Assembly (NCBI RefSeq): GCF_012275535.1
Contig: NZ_JAAVTK010000001.1
Span: 1 to 64,000, forward strand
From: Hymenobacter artigasi
Lineage (GTDB): Bacteria; Bacteroidota; Bacteroidia; Cytophagales; Hymenobacteraceae
Direction: 5' to 3'
DNA length: 64,000 nt
The notes under the pieces are model-generated. The model worked only from the letters and a program-made list of their open reading frames with translations, was not told the origin of the DNA and searched no databases. Of the stretch, positions 1-7,095 are shown piece by piece; position 1 is the stretch's first letter, and every line of letters starts with the position of its first letter. Made by a program: the position numbers and the translations under genes.

Positions 1-95
1 TTCATGTATTCGTGTTACGCTTGTAATTGCTGCATCCGGTATTGCTACCCGATGCCCTTACTATTTGTCTTTTCCAAACATTCAAAGAACGTGTA
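1..95 (-). other. rRNA operon leader (5' external spacer), operon continues off the left edge
   Basis: Read on the minus strand, positions 90-64 give GTTCTTTGAATGTTTGGAAA followed by AGACAAA. This resembles the boxA-like leader found upstream of 16S rRNA in Bacteroidota. No open frame here has a credible protein, and three promoters lie upstream (178-489). The 16S gene itself is not in the window, so the assignment is inference from leader and promoters. Confidence 0.65.
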
Positions 96-177
96 CCAGC
101 CCAGTTGGCGTGATAGTGTGGCGGCCGAAGCAACCTGTTTTTCTTCTTTTCAATTCCCTTTCCTGCGATTGGGAGTG

Positions 178-207
178 CAAAGGTAAGAAGAAGTTTTGAA
201 TTGACAA
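178..207 (-). promoter_or_regulatory. Bacteroidota consensus promoter, proximal of three (rRNA)
   Basis: On the minus strand TTG (207-205) is followed by 19 nt and TACCTTTG (185-178), an exact match to the TTG-N19-TAnnTTTG form of the housekeeping sigma factor in this phylum. It fires leftward into the boxA-like leader. Confidence 0.75.
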
Positions 208-280
208 GGAAAAGAGGAAGATTTTTATTTTTCTTCGTTTCGCTTTTCAATTCGTTTCCGCCTCCTATCGAAGCGGGGTG

Positions 281-312
281 CAAAGGTAAGAAGGTTTTCT
301 CAGCAATTACAA
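281..312 (-). promoter_or_regulatory. Bacteroidota promoter, middle of three (rRNA)
   Basis: TTG (312-310), 21 nt, then TACCTTTG (288-281) on the minus strand. The spacing is two longer than ideal. The -7 element and its flanks (CTTACCTTTGCAC) repeat those of the promoter at 178-207. Confidence 0.65.
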
Positions 313-459
313 GGACTTTCGAAAATTAATTTTCTAGGACTTTGTTGAGTTGATGGGCGAGCAATACAGGTATTGTTGCCGTGAAGTTCCTTACCAGTGA
401 ATTTCTGTTGGAGCAGTTGCTTTGGCAGAACCCGTAGTCCGTTTGACGATTTGGGACTG

Positions 460-489
460 CAAAAGTAGTGGGATTTTCTGGGTTTGCAA
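460..489 (-). promoter_or_regulatory. Bacteroidota consensus promoter, distal of three (rRNA)
   Basis: TTG (489-487), exactly 19 nt, then TACTTTTG (467-460) on the minus strand. With the two downstream copies it makes a tandem triple promoter, the arrangement expected for a strongly expressed stable-RNA operon. Confidence 0.7.
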
Positions 490-595
490 TGGGTAGCAAG
501 AATCATTCGGCTTCCGGAGGGCTGCCATTAGGTGACTGGGGAGAATGGGCTTTTAACAATCAGTCACTTAACCCGTTTTGAATTTTCGATAATAT

Positions 596-2011
596 TTAGC
601 GGATTGGTTCGGGAGCGAAGAATATGGAGAGGTCTGGATGGAATTGGCGGGGGCGCTGGGCTTCGTATTGCTGGATTTGGCGGCCTAGTTGGGCCAGGAA
701 GGGCTGGCCGATGCTTTCGTATTCGTAGGTGCCGTCGTTGATGATGCCGTTTTGGTTGACGTAGAGGACGGCGCTGAGGAGGAATTCGGACTGGTGGAGG
801 GAGTCGGCGAAGTAGGCGACATCGGCGAGGTGGCCGTGGGACATGCCTACGATGTTGTAGATGCGGAGGGCCGATTTGTGAGGAAGGTCGGGGTTGCGGC
901 CGTAGTAGAGGTACTTTTTGTAGGCGTCGAAGTAGCGGCCGGGGGTGTAGAGGCGGAAGGCGGACTCGTGGGGGGTGGCGTGGAGGTAGCGGCGGAGGAA
1001 GGCGTAATCGGTTGGGGTGAGGCGGAGGCGTTGGGTGGCGGGGACAGATTCGGGGAAGAGGATGCTTTGGAGGAGGGTGGTGATGGCGGGGAGCGGGAGG
1101 TGGTTGGCGGTGGTGAAATCGTAGGGGGTGGGGATGATGCGGCCGCCGGCCTGGTGGGCGCGGCCTTTGAGGACGCGGCCGAGGGGGCTGGTGTAGGTGA
1201 TGGGATTGTATTGGGCAGGCTGTTTATATAAGGTATCGCCTTGGGGGGTGTGGAAGCTGATGGGGTTGGTGTGGCGGTTGGCGGCGGTGTCGCAGAGGGC
1301 GAAGCGGCGGGTGATGCGGACATCGGAGTAGCCTAATTCCTGTAGGCGCTGGTTTAGGGGGCGCTGGCCGAGGAATTCGTAGAGGCGATTGTAGGCGATG
1401 TTGTCGCTGACGAGGAGCATCCGCTTGATGTAGTTGCCGATGGTGGCGGTGCGGTCGGAATCGGCGGGGGCAGCGAAGGGGACGGGGGTTTGGCAGCGGT
1501 ACGCGGTGCCAGTAGCCATGATGGTGCGGCGGGTGACGCGGGGGTTGTGGAGGTCGTTGAGCTTTTCGAGGGAGAGGGCGACAACGGGTAGTTTGACCAG
1601 GCTGGCGGGGTTGAAGTATTGCCGGGGATTGAGGTGGTAGGTGTGGGGGGTGAAGGTGGGACGGTTCTGGGCGTCGCGGTTGATTTGGGTGTAGATGATT
1701 TGGAGCTCGTATTGGGGGTTGGTGGCGATTCTTATTAATAAAGGGTTTGTGTGGAGTAGAGAATCTAGTAGTGGGGAATCTCCTTGCGTTAACCTCACCC
1801 CCTGCCCCCCTCTCCTGCAGAGAGGGGGCACCGGTTCGTGAGGGCGGGTCACCTCACCCCCCGGCCCCCTCTCCCGCGGAGAGGGGGAGCCTGACGAAAC
1901 TGGGTTAGGGGTAATTGTAGCTTGAGTAGCTAGGGTTGTGACGGCTGTTGTTGCGCACAGGCTGGCGACTCCTATTATATAGGTGTAGATTTTGAGAGGG
2001 ATGATTTTCAT
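596..2011 (-). CDS. Secreted serine hydrolase, class A beta-lactamase-like
   Basis: 471 residues from ATG at 2011; the open frame runs further upstream, but only as the shadow of the next gene. A hydrophobic N-terminus (about 1-30) should export it. Active-site motifs of the penicillin-binding/beta-lactamase fold are visible: SLVK at 137-140 (SxxK) and SDN at 202-204. A clear KTG box is not seen; SHGH near residue 405 may occupy that place. Substrate unknown; cell-wall remodelling or beta-lactam hydrolysis are options. Oddity: residues about 41-75, just after the signal, are encoded by two dispersed GC-rich repeats (SPSPRERGPGGE peptide) and should form a non-catalytic linker. Confidence 0.7.
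   Translation of the reverse strand: MKIIPLKIYTYIIGVASLCATTAVTTLATQATITPNPVSSGSPSPRERGPGGEVTRPHEPVPPLCRRGGQGVRLTQGDSPLLDSLLHTNPLLIRIATNPQYELQIIYTQINRDAQNRPTFTPHTYHLNPRQYFNPASLVKLPVVALSLEKLNDLHNPRVTRRTIMATGTAYRCQTPVPFAAPADSDRTATIGNYIKRMLLVSDNIAYNRLYEFLGQRPLNQRLQELGYSDVRITRRFALCDTAANRHTNPISFHTPQGDTLYKQPAQYNPITYTSPLGRVLKGRAHQAGGRIIPTPYDFTTANHLPLPAITTLLQSILFPESVPATQRLRLTPTDYAFLRRYLHATPHESAFRLYTPGRYFDAYKKYLYYGRNPDLPHKSALRIYNIVGMSHGHLADVAYFADSLHQSEFLLSAVLYVNQNGIINDGTYEYESIGQPFLAQLGRQIQQYEAQRPRQFHPDLSIFFAPEPIR
1791..1894. repeat. Two copies of a dispersed GC-rich palindromic repeat inside a coding region
   Basis: Copy 1 at 1791-1832 and copy 2 at 1850-1894, each built on CACCTCACCCC...CCCCCTCTCC and a GAGAGGGGG arm. 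They lie in frame in the serine hydrolase gene. A third copy at 3403-3448 is nearly identical to copy 2. Confidence 0.85.
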
Positions 2012-2020
2012 AGCGTTGCA

Positions 2021-2055
2021 AATAAAAAGGGCCGTGATGTTGCCACCACGGCCCT
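2021..2055 (-). terminator. Rho-independent terminator of the 2086-3351 gene
   Basis: Minus strand: AGGGCCGTG, 10-nt loop, CACGGCCCT (2055-2028), then TTTTTATTT. It lies between the lipoprotein stop and the serine hydrolase start, so the two genes are probably transcribed separately. Confidence 0.75.
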
Positions 2056-2072
2056 GTGGGGCTGATTTTATA

Positions 2073-2085
2073 GGGGGGGGGGGGG
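2073..2085. repeat. G13 homopolymer directly after a stop codon
   Basis: Thirteen consecutive G on the plus strand (C13 in the sense of the gene) begin at the base after the TAA of the lipoprotein gene. Length is likely unstable in replication and hard to sequence. Confidence 0.9.
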
Positions 2086-3351
2086 TTAGTCGGCTAGGGG
2101 GACCAGGCGCTTGGCGAGGAGGAGGTTGGAGTCGGTTTGACGCCAGTTGTAACCGGTGCCGAAGGGCAGGGCTTTGGGGCGGTGGAGGGTGTCGCGGTAG
2201 GCGGTGGTGAGTTCGGGCTGGTATTGCTTGGCGAAGAGGTTGATGGGGCGGCGGTAGGTGCCGTAGTAGTCGAACTGCCAGGCGCCTTTTTGGAAGTACT
2301 TCATGGCGATGCCGGAATCGTCCTGCAGGATGTAACGGCTGCGGCGCAGGATGACGCGGCGGATTTTGTTGAAGTAGCTTTTGTGCATGAGGTAGGTGGC
2401 CGACTTCACGTAGGTGGTGAGGGGGCCGAGGTGGCGCACAAATTCGAGGGGGGCGCTTTTGGAGGTGAGCTTCCAGTCGCTGAGGTCGGCGGAGAAGTAG
2501 TAAACGGTTTTGGGCTGGCCGTTGGGGCCGAGGAGCTTCATTTCGACACCGGGGATGGATTTCGGGTTGGGGGTTTGGGTGGTGTCGGTGGGGGCGTCCT
2601 GGAGCTGGCCGGTGGCGTCGAGTTGCACGGGGCGGATGACGGTGATTTGGTTGCCGGTGCGGGTGGCGAAGAGCATCATGAGCGGCAGGGCACCGTCGAG
2701 CTCGACGGATTTGAGGTCGACGGCCATGTCGTTGGTGCGGAAGAAGCTGAAATTCAGCACCGACCAAAGCGAGGTTTTGACGGCGGGCAGCAGCTTGGGG
2801 TTTTCGAGGGTGGTGCGGGCGGGGATACTGCCGACGGGTTCGAGGCCCATGAGCACGTAGGTTTGGCTGGTGGGGAACATCGTGAAGACGTTCAGGAAAT
2901 CGGGGCCGCTGAAGGGGTAGAAGATGGTGGGGCTGTTGGCGTGCACGGAATCGAGCTCGGTGTTGGCCCACTGGGTCATGCGGGTGGTGTGGGTGGCGCG
3001 GTATTTATCCCAGCTTTTGTCCTGGTCCTGGGCGAAGGCCTGCCAGGCGGGGGTGGCGGCGAGTTTGGTGAGGTCGCTGTGCTGGCTAGGCTGCTGGCCG
3101 CCGAGGAACAGGGCTACGTCCTGGGCGTAGGCGGTATCGGGGACGGTGAGGCGGATGGGGCGCGGGGTGGCTTTGGTAGCGGAGGCGACTGGGGATGCTG
3201 ATTTGGTGGAATCGAGGGCATCGGCCGTAGTGGCCATGGTTTCTTCCCTGGCGGAAGTGGCGATTTCGGTTTTGGTATTCGACTCGGAGCAAGCGGAAAG
3301 CAAGAGCAAGGCGGCGGGCAGGAGCCGAAGCGCGGCGGTGCGGAGGGACAT
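2086..3351 (-). CDS. Lipoprotein of unknown function
   Basis: 421 residues from ATG at 3351. This start is chosen over the longer frame (to 3483) because it opens directly with a lipoprotein signal (LLLLSAC, Cys 21), while the upstream extension is translated from the dispersed repeat at 3403-3448. After the Cys comes a Thr/Ala/Ser-rich linker (about 22-70), then a domain I do not recognise, with aromatic-rich stretches such as TIFYPFSGPDFLNVF. Expected to sit in the outer or inner membrane facing the periplasm. The downstream serine hydrolase has the same orientation, but a terminator separates them. Confidence 0.75.
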   Translation of the reverse strand: MSLRTAALRLLPAALLLLSACSESNTKTEIATSAREETMATTADALDSTKSASPVASATKATPRPIRLTVPDTAYAQDVALFLGGQQPSQHSDLTKLAATPAWQAFAQDQDKSWDKYRATHTTRMTQWANTELDSVHANSPTIFYPFSGPDFLNVFTMFPTSQTYVLMGLEPVGSIPARTTLENPKLLPAVKTSLWSVLNFSFFRTNDMAVDLKSVELDGALPLMMLFATRTGNQITVIRPVQLDATGQLQDAPTDTTQTPNPKSIPGVEMKLLGPNGQPKTVYYFSADLSDWKLTSKSAPLEFVRHLGPLTTYVKSATYLMHKSYFNKIRRVILRRSRYILQDDSGIAMKYFQKGAWQFDYYGTYRRPINLFAKQYQPELTTAYRDTLHRPKALPFGTGYNWRQTDSNLLLAKRLVPLAD

Positions 3352-3402
3352 TATATATAGGAGTGATTTGGGGTGCAAGTTACGGGTGTCGTTCTGGTGG
3401 GT

Positions 3403-3448
3403 CACCTCACCCCCCGGCCCCCTCTCCCGCAGAGAGGGGGAGCCAGAC
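3403..3448. repeat. Third copy of the GC-rich palindromic repeat
   Basis: Starts CACCTCACCCCCCGGCCCCC and ends GAGAGGGGGAGCCAGAC; differs from the copy at 1850-1894 at only a few positions. Here it is intergenic, upstream of the lipoprotein start. Confidence 0.85.
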
Positions 3449-3494
3449 ATCGGAGTACTATGGGGAAATTGCGTATTCCCCACCTTAATCCTAT

Positions 3495-4826
3495 TTATTC
3501 ACCTTGGTTGATGGTTGGGGAAACGGAAAGGCGGGTAGTAAGAAAGTAGACTAGGGCGCCGATGGCCAGCGTGGCGAGGCCGTAGAGGGATTCGATGGGT
3601 TTGTCGCGCAGGATGAAAGCTAGGGTCCAGCCGCTTAGGCCGAGAAAAATGAGGGGGGTGATGGGGTAGCCCCAAGCTTTGTAGGGGCGCGGGAGGTCGG
3701 GGCGGCGGATGCGGAGGACGAACAGGCCCAGCACGGTGAGGAAGGTGAACAGGTTCAGCACGAAGCCGGCGTAGACGAGGACGCCTTGGAAACTGGGCTT
3801 CAGGATGAAGGCCAGGGTGATGACGGTTTGCAGCAGGAGGGCGCGAACGGGGATGCCGGCGCGGCTTTTGGGGGCCAGGAAATGGAGGGCGGGGATATCC
3901 TCCCCCATCGTTTGGACGATGCGGGGGCCGGCGAAAACCATTGAGCTGATGGTGGAGACGAGCAGCCCGGCGATGACGCCGCCCATGAGCCGGCCGCCGA
4001 GGGGGCCGAAAAGGGAGGTGGCGGCCACGAAGCCAACTTCGACCTGGCCTTTCAAACCAGCAATTGAGGTGGAGCGGAGGAATACGTAATTCAGCCCTAC
4101 ATATAATAGGAGGACGATGGCAGTGCCGGCCAGCAAGATGCGCGAAAGGTTGCGCCGGGGATTTTCGATTTCGCCGGTCACGTACACGGCGGCGTTCCAG
4201 CCGGAGTAGGCGTAGCTCACATACACGAGGCTCACGGCGAAAGCGGGGCTGAGCAGAGCTTGCCAGCCGGCAGCATCGGGAGCGAAACTTAGGGGCTGCC
4301 CCTCCCCTACCACCATGCCCGCACCGATGAACACGACCAGCACTACCACTTTAAGGGCAGTAATGATGATTTGGAGGCGGCTGCCGATGCGGGTGCTGCT
4401 GCCATGCACCAGCGTGAGGGCCAGCACCACGGCCACCGAAAGCCACTGCGGATGCAGACCGGGCCAGACGCTTTTGGCATATTGGCCCAGGGCCAGTGCG
4501 GCCAGTGCGGTGGGGGCCGCGAAGCCCACCGTGGCCGATACCCAGCCCGAGAGGAAGCCCAGTGCGGGGTGATAAATCTGGCTCAGGTAGTGGTATTCAC
4601 CGCCGGAGCGGGGCATGGCGGCGGCCAGCTCGGCGTAGCTCACGGCGCCGCAGAGGGCAATAAGGCCGCCCACCAGCCACAGCATCAGCAGCGCGAAACC
4701 GCTTTGGATGCCCATTACCTGAAAGCCGAGGCTGGTGAAAACGCCTGTGCCGACCATGTTGGCAATGACGATGGCCGCGCCGGTGAGGAAGGTTATTTTA
4801 TAAGGAGTGCGGGTAAGCTCGGGCAT
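3495..4826 (-). CDS. APC-family amino acid permease
   Basis: 443 residues from ATG at 4826. About 12 hydrophobic segments fill the protein. The N-terminal stretch TGAAIVIANMVGTGVF matches the first helix of the amino acid-polyamine-organocation superfamily, where the unwound glycine-rich segment binds the substrate amino group. GGEYHYL near residue 78 is typical of the LAT/YfnA-like branch. It should import or exchange an amino acid across the inner membrane; substrate cannot be read. A CATCTTTG motif ends exactly 4 nt before the ATG, consistent with a leaderless mRNA; an upstream start at 4892 would cross that motif and a repeat. Confidence 0.88.
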   Translation of the reverse strand: MPELTRTPYKITFLTGAAIVIANMVGTGVFTSLGFQVMGIQSGFALLMLWLVGGLIALCGAVSYAELAAAMPRSGGEYHYLSQIYHPALGFLSGWVSATVGFAAPTALAALALGQYAKSVWPGLHPQWLSVAVVLALTLVHGSSTRIGSRLQIIITALKVVVLVVFIGAGMVVGEGQPLSFAPDAAGWQALLSPAFAVSLVYVSYAYSGWNAAVYVTGEIENPRRNLSRILLAGTAIVLLLYVGLNYVFLRSTSIAGLKGQVEVGFVAATSLFGPLGGRLMGGVIAGLLVSTISSMVFAGPRIVQTMGEDIPALHFLAPKSRAGIPVRALLLQTVITLAFILKPSFQGVLVYAGFVLNLFTFLTVLGLFVLRIRRPDLPRPYKAWGYPITPLIFLGLSGWTLAFILRDKPIESLYGLATLAIGALVYFLTTRLSVSPTINQGE

Positions 4827-4830
4827 GGTG

Positions 4831-4838
4831 CAAAGATG
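4831..4838 (-). promoter_or_regulatory. Possible -7 element abutting the permease start
   Basis: CATCTTTG on the minus strand, one base from TAnnTTTG, followed by 4 nt and ATG at 4826. No good -33 TTG was found. Confidence 0.4.
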
Positions 4839-4860
4839 CGAAGCTTTGGTGCGCTCGTTT

Positions 4861-4945
4861 GTCATGCTGAACGCAGTGAAGCACCTTATCACGTCTGAAC
4901 AAGTAGTTCGGACGTGATAAGGTGCTTCACTGCGTTCAGCATGAC
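4861..4945. repeat. Perfect 35-bp inverted repeat (GTCATGCTGA family)
   Basis: Arms 4861-4895 and 4911-4945 are exact reverse complements, beginning GTCATGCTGAACGCAGTGAA. Related hairpins lie at 49302-49403 and 52674-52772. It sits between the DUF2480 gene and the permease. Confidence 0.9.
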
Positions 4946-4959
4946 AGGTGGAATAATTG

Positions 4960-5493
4960 CTACTCTACAGGGCTGGTGGCTTTCGGCTTTTTATAGAGGG
5001 GCACAGTGCTGCACGGCTCGCCGTACATGATGCTGCTCGTGACGGGCAGCAGCTTTTGCATGATGGCCACGTAGGCGAAAGTGGGCACGGGCACGGTGCC
5101 GCAGCCTTTTACCACTACTTTGCCGTCGCGGTATTCTTCGATATCAATCGCAGCGATGGCTTCTTCGAAGAGGGACTGTTCTAAAGCGCCGAGGTTGCCG
5201 AATACGTAGCGGTGGGCGTGGTGCTGGAGCTTGGTGGCGAGTAGCATGTAGGCCCAGGTGGGCACAATGGCATCGGCCGAGCAGATGATAGCGACGTTTT
5301 TGCCGTCGTACTGCGTCCAGTCGTTGGTTTTTACGAACTCGCGGAAGTCCTTTTCACGTAGCATGAGGCCGTGGAAGAGGTTGTCCTTAATGTCGTACAG
5401 CATCCGCTCGCCAGGGTGGATGAGTTCTTCTAGGTTGAGGGTGACGAGGCCGGAATTGGCGACGCGGTTGACGAAGAGGGGTTCCGTATCCAT
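4960..5493 (-). CDS. DUF2480 family protein
   Basis: 177 residues from ATG at 5493. Soluble, no signal peptide or membrane segment. The whole sequence, with EELIHPGERMLYDIKDNLF near the start and NVAIICSADAIVPTWAYML in the middle, fits DUF2480, a conserved Bacteroidota family of unknown function. A 35-bp inverted repeat separates it from the permease downstream. It diverges from the small zinc-ribbon gene at 5570. Confidence 0.75.
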   Translation of the reverse strand: MDTEPLFVNRVANSGLVTLNLEELIHPGERMLYDIKDNLFHGLMLREKDFREFVKTNDWTQYDGKNVAIICSADAIVPTWAYMLLATKLQHHAHRYVFGNLGALEQSLFEEAIAAIDIEEYRDGKVVVKGCGTVPVPTFAYVAIMQKLLPVTSSIMYGEPCSTVPLYKKPKATSPVE

Positions 5494-5569
5494 AAAAATT
5501 ATTAGCAGAGTGAGTTAGAACAGTGCTTCGCAGGGAACAGTTACAATAGCCAACAAATAGGCGATACTC

Positions 5570-5740
5570 ATGAAAACTAAACTTTGCGCGCATTGCCAGC
5601 GGGAAGCTACCACGCTGTACCGGATACAAACAACGGCCGGCGGCAAAGGCTGGTTTTTCGTTTGCGAAAGCTGCTGCATCGAAGCAAAGCGACTACCGGG
5701 CTACCGCTACGGCGGCACCTGGCAAGGATACCGTCATTAA
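5570..5740 (+). CDS. Small zinc-ribbon protein (56 aa)
   Basis: ATG at 5570 opens a 56-codon frame ending TAA at 5740. CAHC at 6-9 and CESCC at 32-36 form two Cys pairs about 23 residues apart, as in a zinc ribbon. The middle (YRIQ...GKGWFFVCESC) and the tail YRYGGTWQG look like a conserved family of small Bacteroidota proteins as I remember it. Its stop overlaps the stop of tsaB on the other strand: both use the shared TTAA at 5737-5740. Coding is supported by Cys spacing and exact convergence with tsaB; function unknown, nucleic acid or metal binding possible. Confidence 0.7.
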   Translation: MKTKLCAHCQREATTLYRIQTTAGGKGWFFVCESCCIEAKRLPGYRYGGTWQGYRH

Positions 5741-6456
5741 CCTAACGGCGCGATACGGCTGTTTTTCGGCGTGGTCGTGTATACTTCTTTCAGGTAAAAC
5801 GGCTCGTAGTACGCTACATCCTGTAATTCCTGCCGATGGAAGGCTGCGACACCCAAATGCCCCACCGCAATGGCCGAGGGCTCAATCCCGGCCAGGAAAC
5901 CGGCGTTGGAATGCTCACCCAGTACTGCCTGAAACTTCGCTGCACCATTGCCGAAGAACAATATGGGATGCCGGGCCAATTGTTCGGTCAGCGTATCGGG
6001 GTCGAGGATGAGGGGCGTGGGGGCCAGCATTTCCTGGCCATCGTGGGTATAGATGGCGGCGTATACTTCCTGCCGCCGGGCATCGAGCATGGGGCAAAAC
6101 AAGTGGTTTTCGGGGCGGGCGGTGCCATTTGCCACCTGTGCCGCCAGCGCTTTGAGCGTGCTTACGGCTACCAAGGGAATATCGAGCGCGAAACACAGGC
6201 CTTTGGCGGCGGCGGCCCCGATGCGCAGGCCGGTGTAGGAACCGGGCCCGTCGCTCACGGCTACGGCGGCGAGGTCGGCCAGCTGGTGGCTGGTGTTTTC
6301 GAGCAGCTGCTCGATGAGGATGGTGAGGTGGGTGGAATGCGACTTATCAAGCCGCAGTTCGGATTGGCCGACCAGGGAGCCGTCGGCCATGCGGTGCAGG
6401 GCCACCGAGCAGACGGGGGACGAGGTTTCGAGGGAGAGGAGAAGGGATTTACTCAA
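5737..6456 (-). CDS. tsaB: tRNA threonylcarbamoyladenosine biosynthesis protein TsaB
   Basis: 239 residues from ATG at 6456. N-terminal LSLETSSPVCSVAL and the later VSDGPGSYTGLRIG are hallmark segments of the ASKHA-fold TsaB/YeaZ family. TsaB is the partner of TsaD in making t6A at position 37 of tRNAs that read ANN codons; it lacks the catalytic metal site and acts as a scaffold. Length is usual (about 230). A TAATTTTG -7-like element lies upstream at 6486-6479. The gene is monocistronic, facing the zinc-ribbon gene and diverging from the SUFU gene. Confidence 0.93.
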   Translation of the reverse strand: MSKSLLLSLETSSPVCSVALHRMADGSLVGQSELRLDKSHSTHLTILIEQLLENTSHQLADLAAVAVSDGPGSYTGLRIGAAAAKGLCFALDIPLVAVSTLKALAAQVANGTARPENHLFCPMLDARRQEVYAAIYTHDGQEMLAPTPLILDPDTLTEQLARHPILFFGNGAAKFQAVLGEHSNAGFLAGIEPSAIAVGHLGVAAFHRQELQDVAYYEPFYLKEVYTTTPKNSRIAPLG

Positions 6457-6492
6457 TGTAGATTTGAAATTTCCGGAGCAAAATTATTGACG

Positions 6493-7044
6493 ATGTATAA
6501 CTTGGAGCTACTCAAGCAGCACTTAGAAACGAATTGGGGCAAGGGTACCGATAAGAAAGGCCAGATTCCAGACCCGCTCAAGAAAATGTCGGAGGACTTT
6601 TCTGTATTGGAGTTTCCTCCATCGGAAAAACATGACTTCTGGATTTACTCCACGCTTGGAATGTCAGCCGATAATCCAGCCAACTTAATTGAGTTGCATA
6701 TCTTTTCTCACAAGCAAGATTCGACACTGATTGAGTTGCTTACTACTACTGCTTCCTTCCACCGAAACGACACTCCTCTTGGGTTAAACCATACCGTCAA
6801 TTTCGGACGGCCTTGGCAAAATGATTCTGTGTGCAGCTTCGGCTTCATTTCGCTTCCTTATATGGATGGCGAGGCTTTAGAGATTTTCAATCTCGAGGGT
6901 GGACACCTGTATAATCTCTGGCTGATGCCAATTACAGAAAGTGAAAGAGATTACAAGATTAAGAACGGATGGAATGCGTTGGAGCAACGCTTTGAAGATT
7001 GTGGTCTGGATTATCTGAATCCACAACGTGCTTCTTGTGCATGA
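6493..7044 (+). CDS. Suppressor-of-fused (SUFU) domain protein
   Basis: 183 residues from ATG at 6493; the open frame extends far upstream only as the antisense of tsaB. The protein matches the bacterial SUFU-domain family from end to end: ELHIFSHKQD, LNHTVNFGRPW, FISLPYMDGE and the terminal LNPQRAS. Family members often act as immunity proteins against secreted polymorphic toxins, but no toxin gene lies next to this one, so it may be an orphan. By eye its base composition is clearly less GC-rich than the flanking genes, which suggests recent acquisition. A bidirectional terminator follows. Confidence 0.8.
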   Translation: MYNLELLKQHLETNWGKGTDKKGQIPDPLKKMSEDFSVLEFPPSEKHDFWIYSTLGMSADNPANLIELHIFSHKQDSTLIELLTTTASFHRNDTPLGLNHTVNFGRPWQNDSVCSFGFISLPYMDGEALEIFNLEGGHLYNLWLMPITESERDYKIKNGWNALEQRFEDCGLDYLNPQRASCA

Positions 7045-7049
7045 AAAAA

Positions 7050-7071
7050 GCAGGCACCTTTCAGCGCCTGC
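7050..7071. terminator. Bidirectional rho-independent terminator
   Basis: GCAGGC and GCCTGC arms, flanked by an A-run on the left and TTTTCT on the right. It serves the convergent SUFU and S41 protease genes. Confidence 0.8.
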
Positions 7072-7095
7072 TTTTCTAATTAACGCAGCTCAAAA

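Noticed and set aside
1..590. Short open frames near the left edge (for example 2-283 minus and 300-506 minus)
   Set aside because: They cover the tandem promoters and rRNA leader and show no protein features.
1787..1900. CRISPR-like array
   Set aside because: Two palindromic repeats with an 17-bp spacer, in frame in a gene, and a third copy elsewhere; no regular array and no cas genes in the window.
2073..2085. Phase-variable reading frame at the G13 tract
   Set aside because: The tract lies after the stop codon, so length changes would not alter the protein.
2012..2971. N-terminal extension of the serine hydrolase frame
   Set aside because: Arg/Pro/His-rich translation of the wrong frame of the lipoprotein gene; the ATG at 2011 opens with a signal sequence.
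6493..7044. SUFU gene as part of a polymorphic toxin cassette
   Set aside because: No toxin, secretion or second immunity gene lies beside it; neighbours are tsaB and an S41 protease.
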